NCBI RefSeq assembly: GCF_000203975.2 | Contig: NZ_AFCF02000008.1 | Location: 62,001-126,000 of the forward strand | Source of the DNA: Leisingera sp. ANG1 | GTDB lineage: Bacteria; Pseudomonadota; Alphaproteobacteria; Rhodobacterales; Rhodobacteraceae | DNA length: 64,000 nucleotides | Direction: 5' to 3' | In this document: in pieces, positions 46,152 through 55,512 of the stretch | Layout of the letters: each line of letters opens with the position of its first letter | Numbering within the stretch: position 1 is the first letter of the stretch | The notes under the pieces: model-generated | Told to the model about the DNA's origin: nothing | The model's database searches: none | The model's input: only the letters and a program-made list of their open reading frames with translations | Position numbers and translations under genes: made by a program

Positions 46152-47855
46152 ATGAAATTGAAATCCCTATTGATGGGTGCCGTTGCCGCGGTCTCTCTGG
46201 CACCTGCAGCCTTTGCTGAGCGCGGGTCCGACGGCCAGGTCAACATCATTTACTGGCAGGCGCCGTCGATCCTGAACCCGTTCCTGTCGAGCGGCACCAA
46301 GGATGTGCAATCGGCCTCGCTGGTGATCGAGCCGCTGGCGCGCTATGACCCGCAGGGCAACATGATCCCCTATCTGGCGTCGGAAATCCCGACCGTGGAA
46401 AACGGCGGCGTCAGCGAAGACCTGACCTCGATCACCTGGAAAGTTGCACCGGGCATCAAATGGTCCGACGGCACCGACTTCACCGCCCATGACGTGAAGT
46501 TCACCGCCGACTACTGCATGCATCCCGAAGGCGGCTGTGCCCAGCTGACCAAGTTCCAGGGTGTCACCAATGTTGAGGTCGTGGACGATCTGACCGTCAA
46601 GGTCACCTTCGACAAGCCGACCCCCTTCCCCTACGGCCCGTTTGTCGGCGGCGAGAGCCCGATCCTGCAGAAGGCCCAGTTCGAGAACTGCATGGGCGCC
46701 AAGGCGCCGGAGTGCACTGAGGCCAACTTTGGCCCGATCGGCACAGGCCCGTTTGTGGTGGATGAGTTCAAGCCGAACGACGTGATCACCATGTCCGCCA
46801 ACCAGAACTACCGCGACCCGGCCAAGCCGGCGTTTGCCAAGGTGCTGTTCAAGGGCGGCGGGGATGCAACCGCGGCTGGCCGCGCAGTGATGGAGACCGG
46901 CGAGTTCGACTATGCCTGGAACCTGCAGCTGGCGCCGGAAGTGATTGCGCAGATGGAAGCAGGCGGCAAAGGCAAGCCGGTTGCGGGCTTCGGTTCGCTG
47001 GTTGAACGCATCATGCTGAATCAGACCGACCCGTCGCCGGAGCTGCCGGAAGGCGAGCGCGCCACCGCCAAGCATCCGCACCCGTTCCTGAAGGACCCGG
47101 CGGTCTACAAGGCGATGTCGATGGCCATCGACCGTCCGCTGCTGGTGGAAATCGGTTACGGCAAGGCCGGCAAGGTCAGCTGCAACTGGGTGCCTGCGCC
47201 TGCGGCATTTGCCTCTGACACCTTCCAGTGCGACACGCAGGACATCGAAGGTGCCAAGGCAATGCTGGAAGAGGCAGGCTACAAGGACACCAATGGCGAC
47301 GGCGTGCGGGAGACCCCGGACGGCAAGCCGATGAAGATCCTGTACCAGACCTCGACCAACGCTGTCCGCCAGGATTTCCAGGCGCTGATCAAAGAGTGGT
47401 GGAGCCAGATCGGCATCGAGACCGAGCTGCGCAACGTGAACGCCTCCGTCTTCTTTGGCGGCGACCCGGGCTCGCCCGACACCTTCCAACGCTTCTATGC
47501 TGACGTTGAAATGTACGCCAACAACTTCGACGGCACCGACCCGCAGTCCTACCTGGGCAACGGTCTGTGCGACAAGGCGCCGAAGCCGGAATCCCAGTGG
47601 CAGGGTGAGAACATCTCGCGCTTCTGCAACGAGGAGTTCGACCAGCTGCATGCCGAGCTGAGCAAGACCGCCGGTCTGGAAGCGCGCGCCGAGATCGGCC
47701 GCCGCCTGAACGACATCATGGTCGAAAACGGCGGTATGATCCCGCTGGTTCACCGCGGCCGCCTGTCGGCGCATTCCAACACCCTGGGCGGTGTCGACCT
47801 GAACGTCTGGGACAGCGAGCTGTGGAACGCAGCTGACTGGTACCGCATCAAGTAA
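46152..47855 (+). CDS. Peptide ABC transporter substrate-binding protein (family 5)
   Basis: 567 aa from the ATG at 46152, with AAGGAG ahead of it. MKLKSLLMGAVAAVSLAPAAFA is a signal peptide; there is no lipobox Cys, so it is periplasmic and soluble. The DppA/OppA-like fold is shown by NIIYWQAPSILNPFLSSGTKDVQSASLVIEPLARYDPQGNM, APGIKWSDGTDFTAHDVKFTADY and the DLNVWDSELWNAADWYR C-terminus. It supplies peptides to the permeases immediately downstream. Confidence 0.93.
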   Translation: MKLKSLLMGAVAAVSLAPAAFAERGSDGQVNIIYWQAPSILNPFLSSGTKDVQSASLVIEPLARYDPQGNMIPYLASEIPTVENGGVSEDLTSITWKVAPGIKWSDGTDFTAHDVKFTADYCMHPEGGCAQLTKFQGVTNVEVVDDLTVKVTFDKPTPFPYGPFVGGESPILQKAQFENCMGAKAPECTEANFGPIGTGPFVVDEFKPNDVITMSANQNYRDPAKPAFAKVLFKGGGDATAAGRAVMETGEFDYAWNLQLAPEVIAQMEAGGKGKPVAGFGSLVERIMLNQTDPSPELPEGERATAKHPHPFLKDPAVYKAMSMAIDRPLLVEIGYGKAGKVSCNWVPAPAAFASDTFQCDTQDIEGAKAMLEEAGYKDTNGDGVRETPDGKPMKILYQTSTNAVRQDFQALIKEWWSQIGIETELRNVNASVFFGGDPGSPDTFQRFYADVEMYANNFDGTDPQSYLGNGLCDKAPKPESQWQGENISRFCNEEFDQLHAELSKTAGLEARAEIGRRLNDIMVENGGMIPLVHRGRLSAHSNTLGGVDLNVWDSELWNAADWYRIK

Positions 47856-47874
47856 GCTCGGGCTTGCTTCCCGG

Positions 47875-47900
47875 GGCCCCGGCAGATGCCGGGGCCTCTT
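47875..47900 (+). terminator. Attenuating hairpin between binding protein and permease genes
   Basis: GGCCCCGGC (47875-47883) pairs with GCCGGGGCC (47888-47896), 4-nt loop, followed by TCTT. It lies 20 nt after the binding-protein stop and about 100 nt before the permease start. Such intercistronic stems commonly protect the 5' mRNA so that the binding protein is made in excess over the membrane subunits. Confidence 0.65.
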
Positions 47901-48001
47901 GCCATCTGCCAGAGCTGCCGTGCAGCGCTGCGCGAGGCTGGACGCGGGGCCTTCTCCCCGCCTGTTCCGAATTCAATACAAGTTGCAAAGGCGCTTAGCA
48001 G

Positions 48002-49009
48002 ATGCTGACCTTTACAATCCGGCGGCTGATCCTGGCAGTTCCGACACTGCTGTTCATCAGCCTCGTGATCTTCCTGCTCCTGGAGCTCGCCCCCGGCGAC
48101 CCGATGGCGCAGGTTCCCCTGACCGTCCCCGCCGAAGTCAAAGAAAAGATGCGCCTGGCCCTGGGCCTGGGCGAGCCGATGCATATCCGGTTCTGGAAAT
48201 GGCTGGTGCAGTTCTTCTGGATCGAGCCGCAGGTGCTGATCGACAATATCTTCGGTACCAGCCTCGCCGAAGGGCAGCTGCGGGTGATCTCCTGGCAGAC
48301 CCGCTCGCCGGTGATGGACATCGTGGTCCAGCGTATCCCGCAGACCCTGTGGGTGGTTGGCACTGCCTATGTGGTTGCGATCCTGATCGCGCTGCCGATC
48401 GGCATCTACTCCGCCTACCGCCAGTACAGCTGGTTCGACCAGATGGGCACCTTCGTGTCGATGGTCGGCTTCTCGGTGCCGCCGTTCTTCTCGGGCGTGC
48501 TGGTCATCGTGATTTTCTCGGTGCAGCTGGGCTGGTTCCCGTCGATCTATGACACCACCCATGTGGTCGACAGCTGGGACAGCTTTGTCTACCAGCTGAA
48601 GCAGATGATCATGCCTGTGATGGTGCTGGCGTTGCAGATCACCGCGCAGCTAAGCCGCTTCATGCGCGCCTCGATGCTGGACAACCTCAATCAGGATTAT
48701 GTCCGCACCGCCCGCGCCAAGGGCCTCAGCGAATATGTGGTGGTGATGGTTCACGTCCTGCGCAATTCGATGATCCCGGTGGTCACGGTGATTGCGCTGG
48801 GGATCCCGTCGATCTTTGGCGGCGCCATCATCACCGAGCAGGTGTTCAAGGTGAACGGCATCGGCCAGCTGCTGATCGGCGCCATCCAGGCCAACGATCT
48901 GCCGATGGTGCAGACGCTCACTTTCATCTTTGCGGTGCTGATCGTGCTGTTCAACCTGATCGCCGACGTGCTGTACGGCATTCTTGACCCGAGGATCCGC
49001 TATGACTGA
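48002..49009 (+). CDS. Peptide ABC transporter permease (DppB type)
   Basis: 335 aa, six membrane segments. N-terminal MLTFTIRRLILAVPTLLFISLVIFLLL is typical of DppB-type permeases. The EAA loop is seen in DYVRTARAKGLSEYVVVMVHVLRNSMIPVVT, which contacts the ATPase. The next permease gene overlaps it by 8 bp. Confidence 0.93.
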   Translation: MLTFTIRRLILAVPTLLFISLVIFLLLELAPGDPMAQVPLTVPAEVKEKMRLALGLGEPMHIRFWKWLVQFFWIEPQVLIDNIFGTSLAEGQLRVISWQTRSPVMDIVVQRIPQTLWVVGTAYVVAILIALPIGIYSAYRQYSWFDQMGTFVSMVGFSVPPFFSGVLVIVIFSVQLGWFPSIYDTTHVVDSWDSFVYQLKQMIMPVMVLALQITAQLSRFMRASMLDNLNQDYVRTARAKGLSEYVVVMVHVLRNSMIPVVTVIALGIPSIFGGAIITEQVFKVNGIGQLLIGAIQANDLPMVQTLTFIFAVLIVLFNLIADVLYGILDPRIRYD

Positions 49010-49973
49010 CAAGGAACGCTTTGTGCCGGATGAAGGCATGGCTCCGGCCTCGACCGCGGTTCCGGCCGCCGGGCAGATGGAAGAGCTGCACCAGCCGCCG
49101 CGCAGCCAGTGGCTGGACGTCTGGGACCAGTTCAAGTCCCACCGCGGCGCGCTGATGGGCGGGGCGCTGTTCCTGCTGATCATCCTGGCGGTCTATGCCG
49201 GTCCGCTGGTGTGGGACCTTGAGGCCACCCAGATCGACATCCGCGCCCGCAATCAGGGCCCGAGCTGGGCGCATCCCTTCGGCACCGACCAGCTGGGCCG
49301 CGACATGCTGGCCCGGATGATGGCAGGCGGGGCAACCTCGGTCTCAGTCGGGCTGACGGCGATGCTGCTGGCGCTGTTCCTAGGCTCCTTCATCGGGGTG
49401 ATGGCCGGTTTCTTCAAGAAACTGGACGGACCGCTGATGCGCCTGACCGACCTGTTCCTGGCGTTGCCGCTGCTGCCGCTGCTCTTGGTCATGATGCTGC
49501 TGTTCCGTGAGCCGCTGAACGCCGCCTTCGGGCCGGAACAGGGGATTTTCATCCTGATCGTGATCTCAATCGGAGTGACCAGCTGGATGCCCACCGCACG
49601 GATTGTGCGCGGCGATGTGCTGGCGCTGAAAGAGCGCGAGTTCGTGATGGCGGCGCGCTCCATCGGCACCACCAACAGCGGGCTGATCACACGGCACATC
49701 CTGCCCAACGTGCTGTCGCCGATCATGGTCTCGGCCACCCTGGGCATTGCCACCGCGATCATCACCGAGTCGTCCTTGTCGTTCCTCGGTCTCGGCTTCC
49801 CGCCGGACTTCCCGACCTGGGGACGGCTGCTGTTTGATGCCACCGACTACCTGCAGCAGTATCCTGAGCGGGTGTTCTGGCCCGGCATGGCGATCTCGCT
49901 GACGGTGCTGAGCGTGAACTACCTGGGCGATGGTCTGCGCGACGCGCTGGACCCGCGGATCCGGGGCCGTTGA
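49002..49973 (+). CDS. Peptide ABC transporter permease (DppC type)
   Basis: 323 aa from ATG 49002 (MTDKERFV), overlapping the previous stop by 8 bp; an upstream in-frame ATG at 48984 lies inside the preceding coding region. A 40-residue polar N-terminus is followed by HPFGTDQLGRDMLARMMAGGATSVSVGL, the DppC signature, and the EAA loop REFVMAARSIGTTNSGLITRHILPN. Membrane partner of the DppB-type protein. Confidence 0.93.
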   Translation: MTDKERFVPDEGMAPASTAVPAAGQMEELHQPPRSQWLDVWDQFKSHRGALMGGALFLLIILAVYAGPLVWDLEATQIDIRARNQGPSWAHPFGTDQLGRDMLARMMAGGATSVSVGLTAMLLALFLGSFIGVMAGFFKKLDGPLMRLTDLFLALPLLPLLLVMMLLFREPLNAAFGPEQGIFILIVISIGVTSWMPTARIVRGDVLALKEREFVMAARSIGTTNSGLITRHILPNVLSPIMVSATLGIATAIITESSLSFLGLGFPPDFPTWGRLLFDATDYLQQYPERVFWPGMAISLTVLSVNYLGDGLRDALDPRIRGR

Positions 49974-49991
49974 ACAGACACGTAGAAAGGC

Positions 49992-50025
49992 AAAGGGCCG
50001 TCCCATCGGGCGGCCCTTTTCTTTT
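49992..50025 (+). terminator. Terminator of the peptide transporter operon
   Basis: AAAGGGCCG (49992-50000) pairs with CGGCCCTTT after an inner CCC/GGG pair and is followed by TTTTCTTTT on the plus strand. The minus strand also ends in TTT, so it may also terminate the convergent DUF3422 gene. Confidence 0.82.
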
Positions 50026-50043
50026 GCGCGGATGCAGCAGCGC

Positions 50044-51324
50044 TTAGTGCAGCTTCTTGCGGATCCGCTGGATGCCAAGCCACACCAGGCCAATGACCGG
50101 CAGGGTAACAGCTGCGATCAGCACCTTCTTGGTCAGCCCGTAGCGTTCGGCCAGCGGCAGCAGGAAGTCGGAAACCAGCGACACCGCGTAATAGCTGACT
50201 GCCACCACTGACAATCCCTCGACCGTGTGCTGCAGGCGCAGGGCAATGTCGGCGCGGCGGTCCATGCTGGCAAGCAGCGCCTGGTTCTGGGCGGAGCGTT
50301 CCACATCCACCCGGGTCCTGAGCAGCTCCCCTGCCCGGCGTGCCCGGCTGGCCAGTGTGTCCAGCCGTTTCTCGGTGGAATTCACCGTCCGCATCGCAGG
50401 ATCAAACCGTCGCAGCATGAACTCAGCAAAGGTCTGGAACCCCTCGTGGCGTTCTTCCCGCAGCAGGCTGATGCGCTGGCTGACCAGCGCGTCATAAGCG
50501 CCGGTCGCCCCGAAGCGGAAGGCGGATTGCGCCGCCATCGCCTCCAGCTCAGCCGAAACTGCCAGCAGCTGGGTCAGGATTTCCTCAGCAGGCTTGGTGC
50601 CGCTTGTCATCTCCGCCATCATCTCGCTGAGACGGCTGTCCAGTTTGCCGATCACCGGCGACAGGCCGCGGGCGCGGGAAAAGCCCAGCATCGACATCGC
50701 CCGGTAGGTCTCGATCTCGCAGAGCCGCTGAACGATCCGGCCCACCCGCTGGGCGCCGGTATCGGTGTTTGGGAAGATGGCAAAGCGCACATGGCCCGCC
50801 GGGTCGATGCGGAAATCACCGGCCACCACCGCGCTGTCGTCCAGCACCTGCGAAGCGGTCAGGCTTTCCGGCACGAACCAGTCGTGCATGGTGGTTTTCA
50901 GCACCGCCGGCGCGGCGCGCGGCACCACCCGGATCAGCGCCGAGGTGATCCGCTGGCCCGGCGCCTCTGCCAGCCAGTCGACCGGGAAGACATCAAAATC
51001 CGCGGGGTCGAAGGCACGCGTGCTGACGCCGTCGCTGTAGACGGTGTAGCTGACAAACTCAGTGTGCTGCTCCCACTTCAGCATGTGCCGCCCGATCTGG
51101 GCGGTATGGTGGGTCGCCCCCGGTTTGGGATGCGGCGCGCCGTGGCGGTCCAGCAGCTGGATCAGGTGCTGCATGTCCTGCATCCGGTCGCGGTGCACGG
51201 CCTCTTGCGGCTGTTTCACAGCCAGGTAGACCACCGTGCAAGGGCTGGTCATGGTCGGGAACGGGCGGGCGTGCAGCTCATTGGTCAGCTGGTAGCGCAG
51301 CGGGTGATCCTGGATCGGCGGCAT
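50044..51324 (-). CDS. DUF3422 family membrane protein
   Basis: 426 aa from ATG 51324 with GGAG upstream (an in-frame TTG at 51342 is possible). The family pattern is clear: HPLRYQLTNELHARPFP at the N-terminus, a long helical central region rich in Arg/Glu (SRLSEMMAEM... VSQRISLLREERHEGFQTFAEFMLRRFDPAMRT), then two C-terminal membrane helices (VEGLSVVAVSYYAVSLVSDFLLPL and KVLIAAVTLPVIGLVWLGIQRI). The layout resembles CorA-like fold proteins, but no transport role is established. Confidence 0.9.
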   Translation of the reverse strand: MPPIQDHPLRYQLTNELHARPFPTMTSPCTVVYLAVKQPQEAVHRDRMQDMQHLIQLLDRHGAPHPKPGATHHTAQIGRHMLKWEQHTEFVSYTVYSDGVSTRAFDPADFDVFPVDWLAEAPGQRITSALIRVVPRAAPAVLKTTMHDWFVPESLTASQVLDDSAVVAGDFRIDPAGHVRFAIFPNTDTGAQRVGRIVQRLCEIETYRAMSMLGFSRARGLSPVIGKLDSRLSEMMAEMTSGTKPAEEILTQLLAVSAELEAMAAQSAFRFGATGAYDALVSQRISLLREERHEGFQTFAEFMLRRFDPAMRTVNSTEKRLDTLASRARRAGELLRTRVDVERSAQNQALLASMDRRADIALRLQHTVEGLSVVAVSYYAVSLVSDFLLPLAERYGLTKKVLIAAVTLPVIGLVWLGIQRIRKKLH

Positions 51325-51431
51325 TCTTGGTCTCCGGGGCAATGCCGCGGACCATACTGCAGCCGGGAAAACATGTACAGAAATGTTTTATTTCAACACG
51401 TTAGCTGAATGCAACGGTATACACAAGCACC

Positions 51432-51491
51432 ATCTGGGGGCGCTGCCCCCGGCCTGCGGCCTCCCCCGGGGTACTTGGGACAAGGAAGAAG
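51432..51491 (-). repeat. REP-like extragenic element (copy B)
   Basis: On the minus strand: CTTCTTCCTTGTCCCAAGTA, then CCCCGGGGGAGG, a GGCC-TGC-GGCC-type stem and GGGGGC-AGC-GCCCCC. Same order of blocks as copy A at 40166. It lies between the pntB terminator and the DUF3422 gene. Confidence 0.6.
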
Positions 51492-51500
51492 CGGCAAAGG

Positions 51501-51533
51501 AAAAGGCGCCCCGGATGGAGCGCCTTTTCTGTT
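51501..51533 (-). terminator. Terminator of pntAB
   Basis: AAAAGGCGC (51501-51509) pairs with GCGCCTTTT (51520-51528) with a 10-nt loop. On the minus strand the stem's own TTTT is followed by CCTTT. It lies 15-50 nt after the pntB stop codon. Confidence 0.8.
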
Positions 51534-51548
51534 GGTTTGATGTCCTGT

Positions 51549-52985
51549 TTACTGAACCAGGCCCAGCAGCGTGTCGAGACTGGCCTTTGCATCGCCATAG
51601 AACATGCGGGTGTTTTCCTTGAAGAACAGGGGGTTCTCGATGCCGGAGTAGCCGGTGCCCTGGCCGCGTTTGGAGACAAACACCTGTTTCGCCTTCCAGC
51701 ACTCCAGGACCGGCATGCCCGCGATCGGCGAGTTAGGGTCTTCCTGGGCGGCCGGGTTGACGATGTCGTTGGAGCCGATGACGATGGCCACGTCGGTGTC
51801 CGGGAAGTCCTCGTTGATCTCGTCCATTTCCAAGACGATGTCGTAAGGCACTTTGGCCTCGGCCAGCAGCACGTTCATGTGGCCCGGCAGGCGGCCTGCA
51901 ACCGGGTGGATCGCAAAGCGCACCTCTTTGCCCTTGGCCCGCAGGCGGCGGGTCAGCTCAGCCACGTTCTGCTGCGCCTGGGCCACCGCCATGCCGTAGC
52001 CGGGGATGATGATGACGCTGTCGGCCTCATCCAGCGCGGTGGCAACGCCGTCGGCGTCGATGGCGATCTGCTCGCCTTCCACTTCCATCGCGGGACCGGT
52101 GGTGCCGCCGAAGCCGCCCAGGATCACGCTGACGAAGGAGCGGTTCATCGCCTTGCACATGATGTAGGAGAGGATCGCACCGGAGGAGCCCACCAGCGCG
52201 CCGACCACGATCAGCAGGTCGTTGCCCAGCGAGAAGCCGATCGCCGCCGCGGCCCAGCCGGAGTAGCTGTTCAGCATCGAGACCACCACCGGCATGTCGG
52301 CGCCGCCGATGCCCATGATCAGGTGGTAGCCGATGAACAGCGCCGCCAGGGTCATCAGGAACAGCGGCAGGAAGCCGCCGGAGCTGAAGTACCAGATCAG
52401 GCAGAGGAAGGAGAGGCCCGCCGCGCCCGCGTTCAGCATATGGCCGCCCGGCAGCTTGGTGGCAGCCGAGGTGACCTTGCCCGCCAGCTTGCCAAAGGCG
52501 ATGACCGAGCCGGTGAAGGTGATGGCGCCGATGAAGATGCCGAGGAACAGCTCAACCCGCAGGAAGGAGATCTCTGCCGGGGTCTTCTTGGCAATCAGCT
52601 TGGCAAAGGTGCCGAGGTCTTCGGTGCTGCCCGCGGCCACGGCGGCCGCCACATTGCCGATCTCAAAATGGGCGATGAAGCCCACAAAGACCGCAGCCAG
52701 ACCGACCAGCGAGTGCATCGCGGCAACCAGCTGCGGCATCTCGGTCATCTGGACCTTCTTGGCGACATAGGTGCCGATGATGCCGCCGCCCGCGATCAGC
52801 AGGATCGACAGCAGCCACAGGCCGGAACCGGGGCCGATCAGGGTGGCGAAAACCGCCAGCCCCATGCCGGCAATGCCGTACCAGACCGCGCGCTTGGCGC
52901 TTTCCTGGTTCGACAGGCCGCCCAAGCTGAGGATGAAAAGAACAGCCGCAACGACATAGGCGGCGGTGGTGAAACCGTAATCCAT
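51549..52985 (-). CDS. pntB: NAD(P) transhydrogenase subunit beta
   Basis: Proton-translocating transhydrogenase, NADP(H)-binding and membrane part; inner membrane. 478 aa. N-terminal half with about eight helices; C-terminal domain III with [21 protein letters not shown] (NADP-binding), [18 protein letters not shown] and a [29 protein letters not shown]-terminus, as in family members. It follows pntA after 16 bp. Confidence 0.96.
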   Translation of the reverse strand: MDYGFTTAAYVVAAVLFILSLGGLSNQESAKRAVWYGIAGMGLAVFATLIGPGSGLWLLSILLIAGGGIIGTYVAKKVQMTEMPQLVAAMHSLVGLAAVFVGFIAHFEIGNVAAAVAAGSTEDLGTFAKLIAKKTPAEISFLRVELFLGIFIGAITFTGSVIAFGKLAGKVTSAATKLPGGHMLNAGAAGLSFLCLIWYFSSGGFLPLFLMTLAALFIGYHLIMGIGGADMPVVVSMLNSYSGWAAAAIGFSLGNDLLIVVGALVGSSGAILSYIMCKAMNRSFVSVILGGFGGTTGPAMEVEGEQIAIDADGVATALDEADSVIIIPGYGMAVAQAQQNVAELTRRLRAKGKEVRFAIHPVAGRLPGHMNVLLAEAKVPYDIVLEMDEINEDFPDTDVAIVIGSNDIVNPAAQEDPNSPIAGMPVLECWKAKQVFVSKRGQGTGYSGIENPLFFKENTRMFYGDAKASLDTLLGLVQ

Positions 52986-53001
52986 TTGTTCGGCCCCTCT
53001 T

Positions 53002-54573
53002 TTAAGATTTCTGGAACATGGCGAGCATGCGCCGGGTGACGAGGAAGCCGCCGAAGATGTTGATCCCGGCCATGAAAACGCTGAGCGCCGCCAAGAGGAT
53101 CACCAGGAAGCTGCCCGATCCGATCTGCATCAAGGCGCCCAGGATGATGATCGAGGAGATCGCGTTGGTCACAGCCATCAGCGGCGTGTGCAGCGAATGC
53201 GCAACGCCCCAGATCACCTGGAAGCCCACGAAACAGGCCAGCGCAAAGACGATGAAATGCTGCATGAAGCTGACCGGCGCGAACAGCCCGACCAGCAAGA
53301 GGAGCGCACCGCCGCCTGCCAGCAGGGTGACCTGGCTCTTGGTCTGCGCCTTGAAGGCCTCAACCTCCTTGGCGCGTTTTTCTTCCGGCGTCAGCTCCGG
53401 CACGGCCTCCTTGGGTTTGGCCGCAATGGCCTGCACCTTGGGCGGCGGCGGCGGGAAGGTGATCTCGCCCTCAAACGTGACGGTGGCGCCGCGGATCACG
53501 TCGTCTTCCATGTTGTGGTTGACCTGGCCGTCTTTCTCCGGCGTGAGGTCGGCCATCATGTGGCGGATGTTGGTGGCGTAAAGCGACGAGGACTGCGCCG
53601 CCATCCGGGACGGGAAATCGGTGTAGCCGATGATGGTGACGCCGTTGTCGGTCACGACCTTCTCATCCGCGACGGTCAGCTTGCAGTTGCCGCCCTTTTC
53701 CGCCGCCAGATCAACGATCACCGAACCCGGCTTCATTGCGGCAACCATATCCTCGGTCCACAGCTCCGGCGCTTCACGGTTGGGGATCAGCGCGGTGGTG
53801 ATGACGATGTCCATCTCCGGCGCCAGCTCGCGGAACTTGGCGAGCTGCGCTTCGCGGAACTCCGGCGAGGAGACCGCCGCATAGCCGCCGGTGGCAGCGC
53901 CGTCCTGCTGCTCTTCCTCGAAGTCCAGATAGACAAACTCGGCCCCCATCGACTCGACCTGCTCAGCCACTTCAGGCCGCACGTCGAAGGCATAGGTCAC
54001 CGCGCCCAAACTGGTCGAGGTGCCGATGGCGGCAAGCCCCGCCACCCCGGCGCCGACCACCAGAACCTTGGCAGGCGGCACCTTGCCTGCCGCGGTGATC
54101 TGGCCGGTGAAGAAGCGGCCGAAATTGTTGCCCGCCTCGATCACCGCGCGGTAGCCCGCGATATTGGCCATCGACGACAGCGCGTCCATCTTCTGCGCGC
54201 GCGAAATCCGCGGCACCATTTCCATGGCGATGACGTTGGCCTTCTTCGACTTGGCCAGCTCCATCCCCTCTTCATTCCCTGCCGGGTTGAAGAAGGAGAT
54301 CAGCGTCTTGCCCTTGGTCAGCCGCTTCAGCTCGGTTGCATCCGGCTGGCGCACCTTGGCGACAATATCGCAGGCCTTCCACAGCGCTGCCGGGGTCTTG
54401 ACGACCTCAACGCCTGCCGCCTCATAGGCCGCATCGGAAAAGCCCGCAGCGGCGCCCGCCCCGGCCTCAATCGCGCACTCATAGCCCAGCTTCTGCAGCT
54501 GCTTCGCCGAATCCGGCGTCATCGCAACCCGGTTTTCACCCGGGAATGTTTCTTTTGGTGTACCTATTTTCAC
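53002..54573 (-). CDS. pntA: NAD(P) transhydrogenase subunit alpha (single-chain form)
   Basis: NAD(H)-binding domain I plus membrane helices of domain II in one 523-aa chain, as in E. coli; many alphaproteobacteria split this into two genes. [21 protein letters not shown] is the domain I start, and [33 protein letters not shown] is the Rossmann loop. A Pro/Lys/Glu linker (about 375-405) precedes four hydrophobic segments. It makes NADPH from NADH using the proton gradient built by complex I and others. Confidence 0.95.
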   Translation of the reverse strand: MKIGTPKETFPGENRVAMTPDSAKQLQKLGYECAIEAGAGAAAGFSDAAYEAAGVEVVKTPAALWKACDIVAKVRQPDATELKRLTKGKTLISFFNPAGNEEGMELAKSKKANVIAMEMVPRISRAQKMDALSSMANIAGYRAVIEAGNNFGRFFTGQITAAGKVPPAKVLVVGAGVAGLAAIGTSTSLGAVTYAFDVRPEVAEQVESMGAEFVYLDFEEEQQDGAATGGYAAVSSPEFREAQLAKFRELAPEMDIVITTALIPNREAPELWTEDMVAAMKPGSVIVDLAAEKGGNCKLTVADEKVVTDNGVTIIGYTDFPSRMAAQSSSLYATNIRHMMADLTPEKDGQVNHNMEDDVIRGATVTFEGEITFPPPPPKVQAIAAKPKEAVPELTPEEKRAKEVEAFKAQTKSQVTLLAGGGALLLLVGLFAPVSFMQHFIVFALACFVGFQVIWGVAHSLHTPLMAVTNAISSIIILGALMQIGSGSFLVILLAALSVFMAGINIFGGFLVTRRMLAMFQKS

Positions 54574-54641
54574 CTTTTGGTTCCCCTCGTCTTGCCCGCG
54601 CCAGCAACGCCCGGGTTCGGATCACAATAATTCTCTCTACA

Positions 54642-54706
54642 TTGCGCAATATTATTGCGCAAGGATTTTGCCGCATTGCCGCAAAGTTATGCCGCATCGC
54701 CGCATT
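54642..54706. promoter_or_regulatory. Perfect palindrome and repeated half-sites upstream of pntA
   Basis: Arm TTGCGCAATA (54642-54651), a central T, and arm TATTGCGCAA (54653-54662) form a perfect 21-bp palindrome containing two TTGCGCAA octamers 5 bp apart. It is followed by degenerate copies TGCCGCA (54669), TTGCCGCAA (54676), ATGCCGCAT (54689) and CGCCGCATT (54698). All lie 69-133 nt upstream of the pntA ATG. A cooperative operator array is likely; the regulator is unknown. Confidence 0.5.
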
Positions 54707-54710
54707 GACG

Positions 54711-55160
54711 TCACACCCAGCGGCGCACTTTCTTCTCGTACCGGGCCCAGTCCGCCCGGAATTCGCGCCGCATCCGGTTTTCCTCCGGAATGACAAACCG
54801 CTTTTCCAGCAGCCACAGGAAGATGGGGATCAGTGGCAGCGACAGCACCGCATCGAACCACAGGATGAGCCCCGCCAGGATCAGCACATCGCCCAGGTAG
54901 ATCGGGTTGCGGCTGCGGCTGAAGATGCCCGATTGCACCAGCCGGCTGGGCGTCCGGTGCGGGATCACGGTGGTTTTCTGGCGCCGCATTTCGGTGATTG
55001 CCAGCAGTGCCAGCACGATGCCGCCGCCCACAAGAATGCCTGCCAGAAACTCTGCCCAGGCCCCGCCGAAAGACAGGCCGAAGGCAAAACGGTCCGCTTG
55101 CAGCCAAGCCGCGGCAACAAAGACAGCCAGCCAGACCGGCGGCACATCCAGCCACCGCAT
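54711..55160 (-). CDS. Isoprenylcysteine carboxyl methyltransferase-family membrane protein
   Basis: 149 aa from ATG 55160 (an ATG at 55184 would add 8 residues). Four to five membrane segments, and the ICMT/PEMT core: HRTPSRLVQSGIFSRSRNPIYLGDVLILAGLIL, then EEN-RMRREFRADWARYEKKVRRWV at the C-terminus with the conserved Glu and Tyr. Such bacterial proteins methylate small lipophilic or phospholipid substrates with SAM; the substrate here is unknown. Confidence 0.85.
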   Translation of the reverse strand: MRWLDVPPVWLAVFVAAAWLQADRFAFGLSFGGAWAEFLAGILVGGGIVLALLAITEMRRQKTTVIPHRTPSRLVQSGIFSRSRNPIYLGDVLILAGLILWFDAVLSLPLIPIFLWLLEKRFVIPEENRMRREFRADWARYEKKVRRWV

Positions 55161-55184
55161 CACGCTCTGCCCTCTTGCAGACAT

Positions 55185-55512
55185 CTGTTTGAAACACCAC
55201 GCATCGCGGGCAACCTTCCTTTAACCGGCCTGCTCGTCCAGCCCGCTTTGGCCGGGATTGAAAGAAAAGGACAATTTGCCCCACATGCCGCGAAAACGGC
55301 GAATCCGTTCCCGCTTGCGGCATGATCCTGCATAGTTTCGTCCGGATGCCTATGTATTTCTTCGTGTACTGTTTGGCATCCGCAGCCCGGTTGCCTGCGC
55401 GGCCGCCTCAGAAACACGTAATTCGTCCCCCAAAGCGGCCGTGACGGCACGACGGTCTTGCCAGATGGCCGCCCCACGATAGGCTGACCGGAAAACAGGG
55501 AGGCCGGATATC
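55185..55512. other. Intergenic region without a recognisable gene
   Basis: 328 bp between the methyltransferase and the SDR gene. ATGCCGC and GCGGCAT form a widely spaced inverted repeat near 55290-55325. No promoter I would stand behind; GGGAGG precedes the SDR start. Confidence 0.4.

Noticed and set aside
54536..54796. 86-codon minus-strand frame over the pntA upstream region
   Set aside because: It overlaps both neighbours, has no ribosome-binding site, and its repeats are explained by the operator-like TTGC(C)GCAA array.
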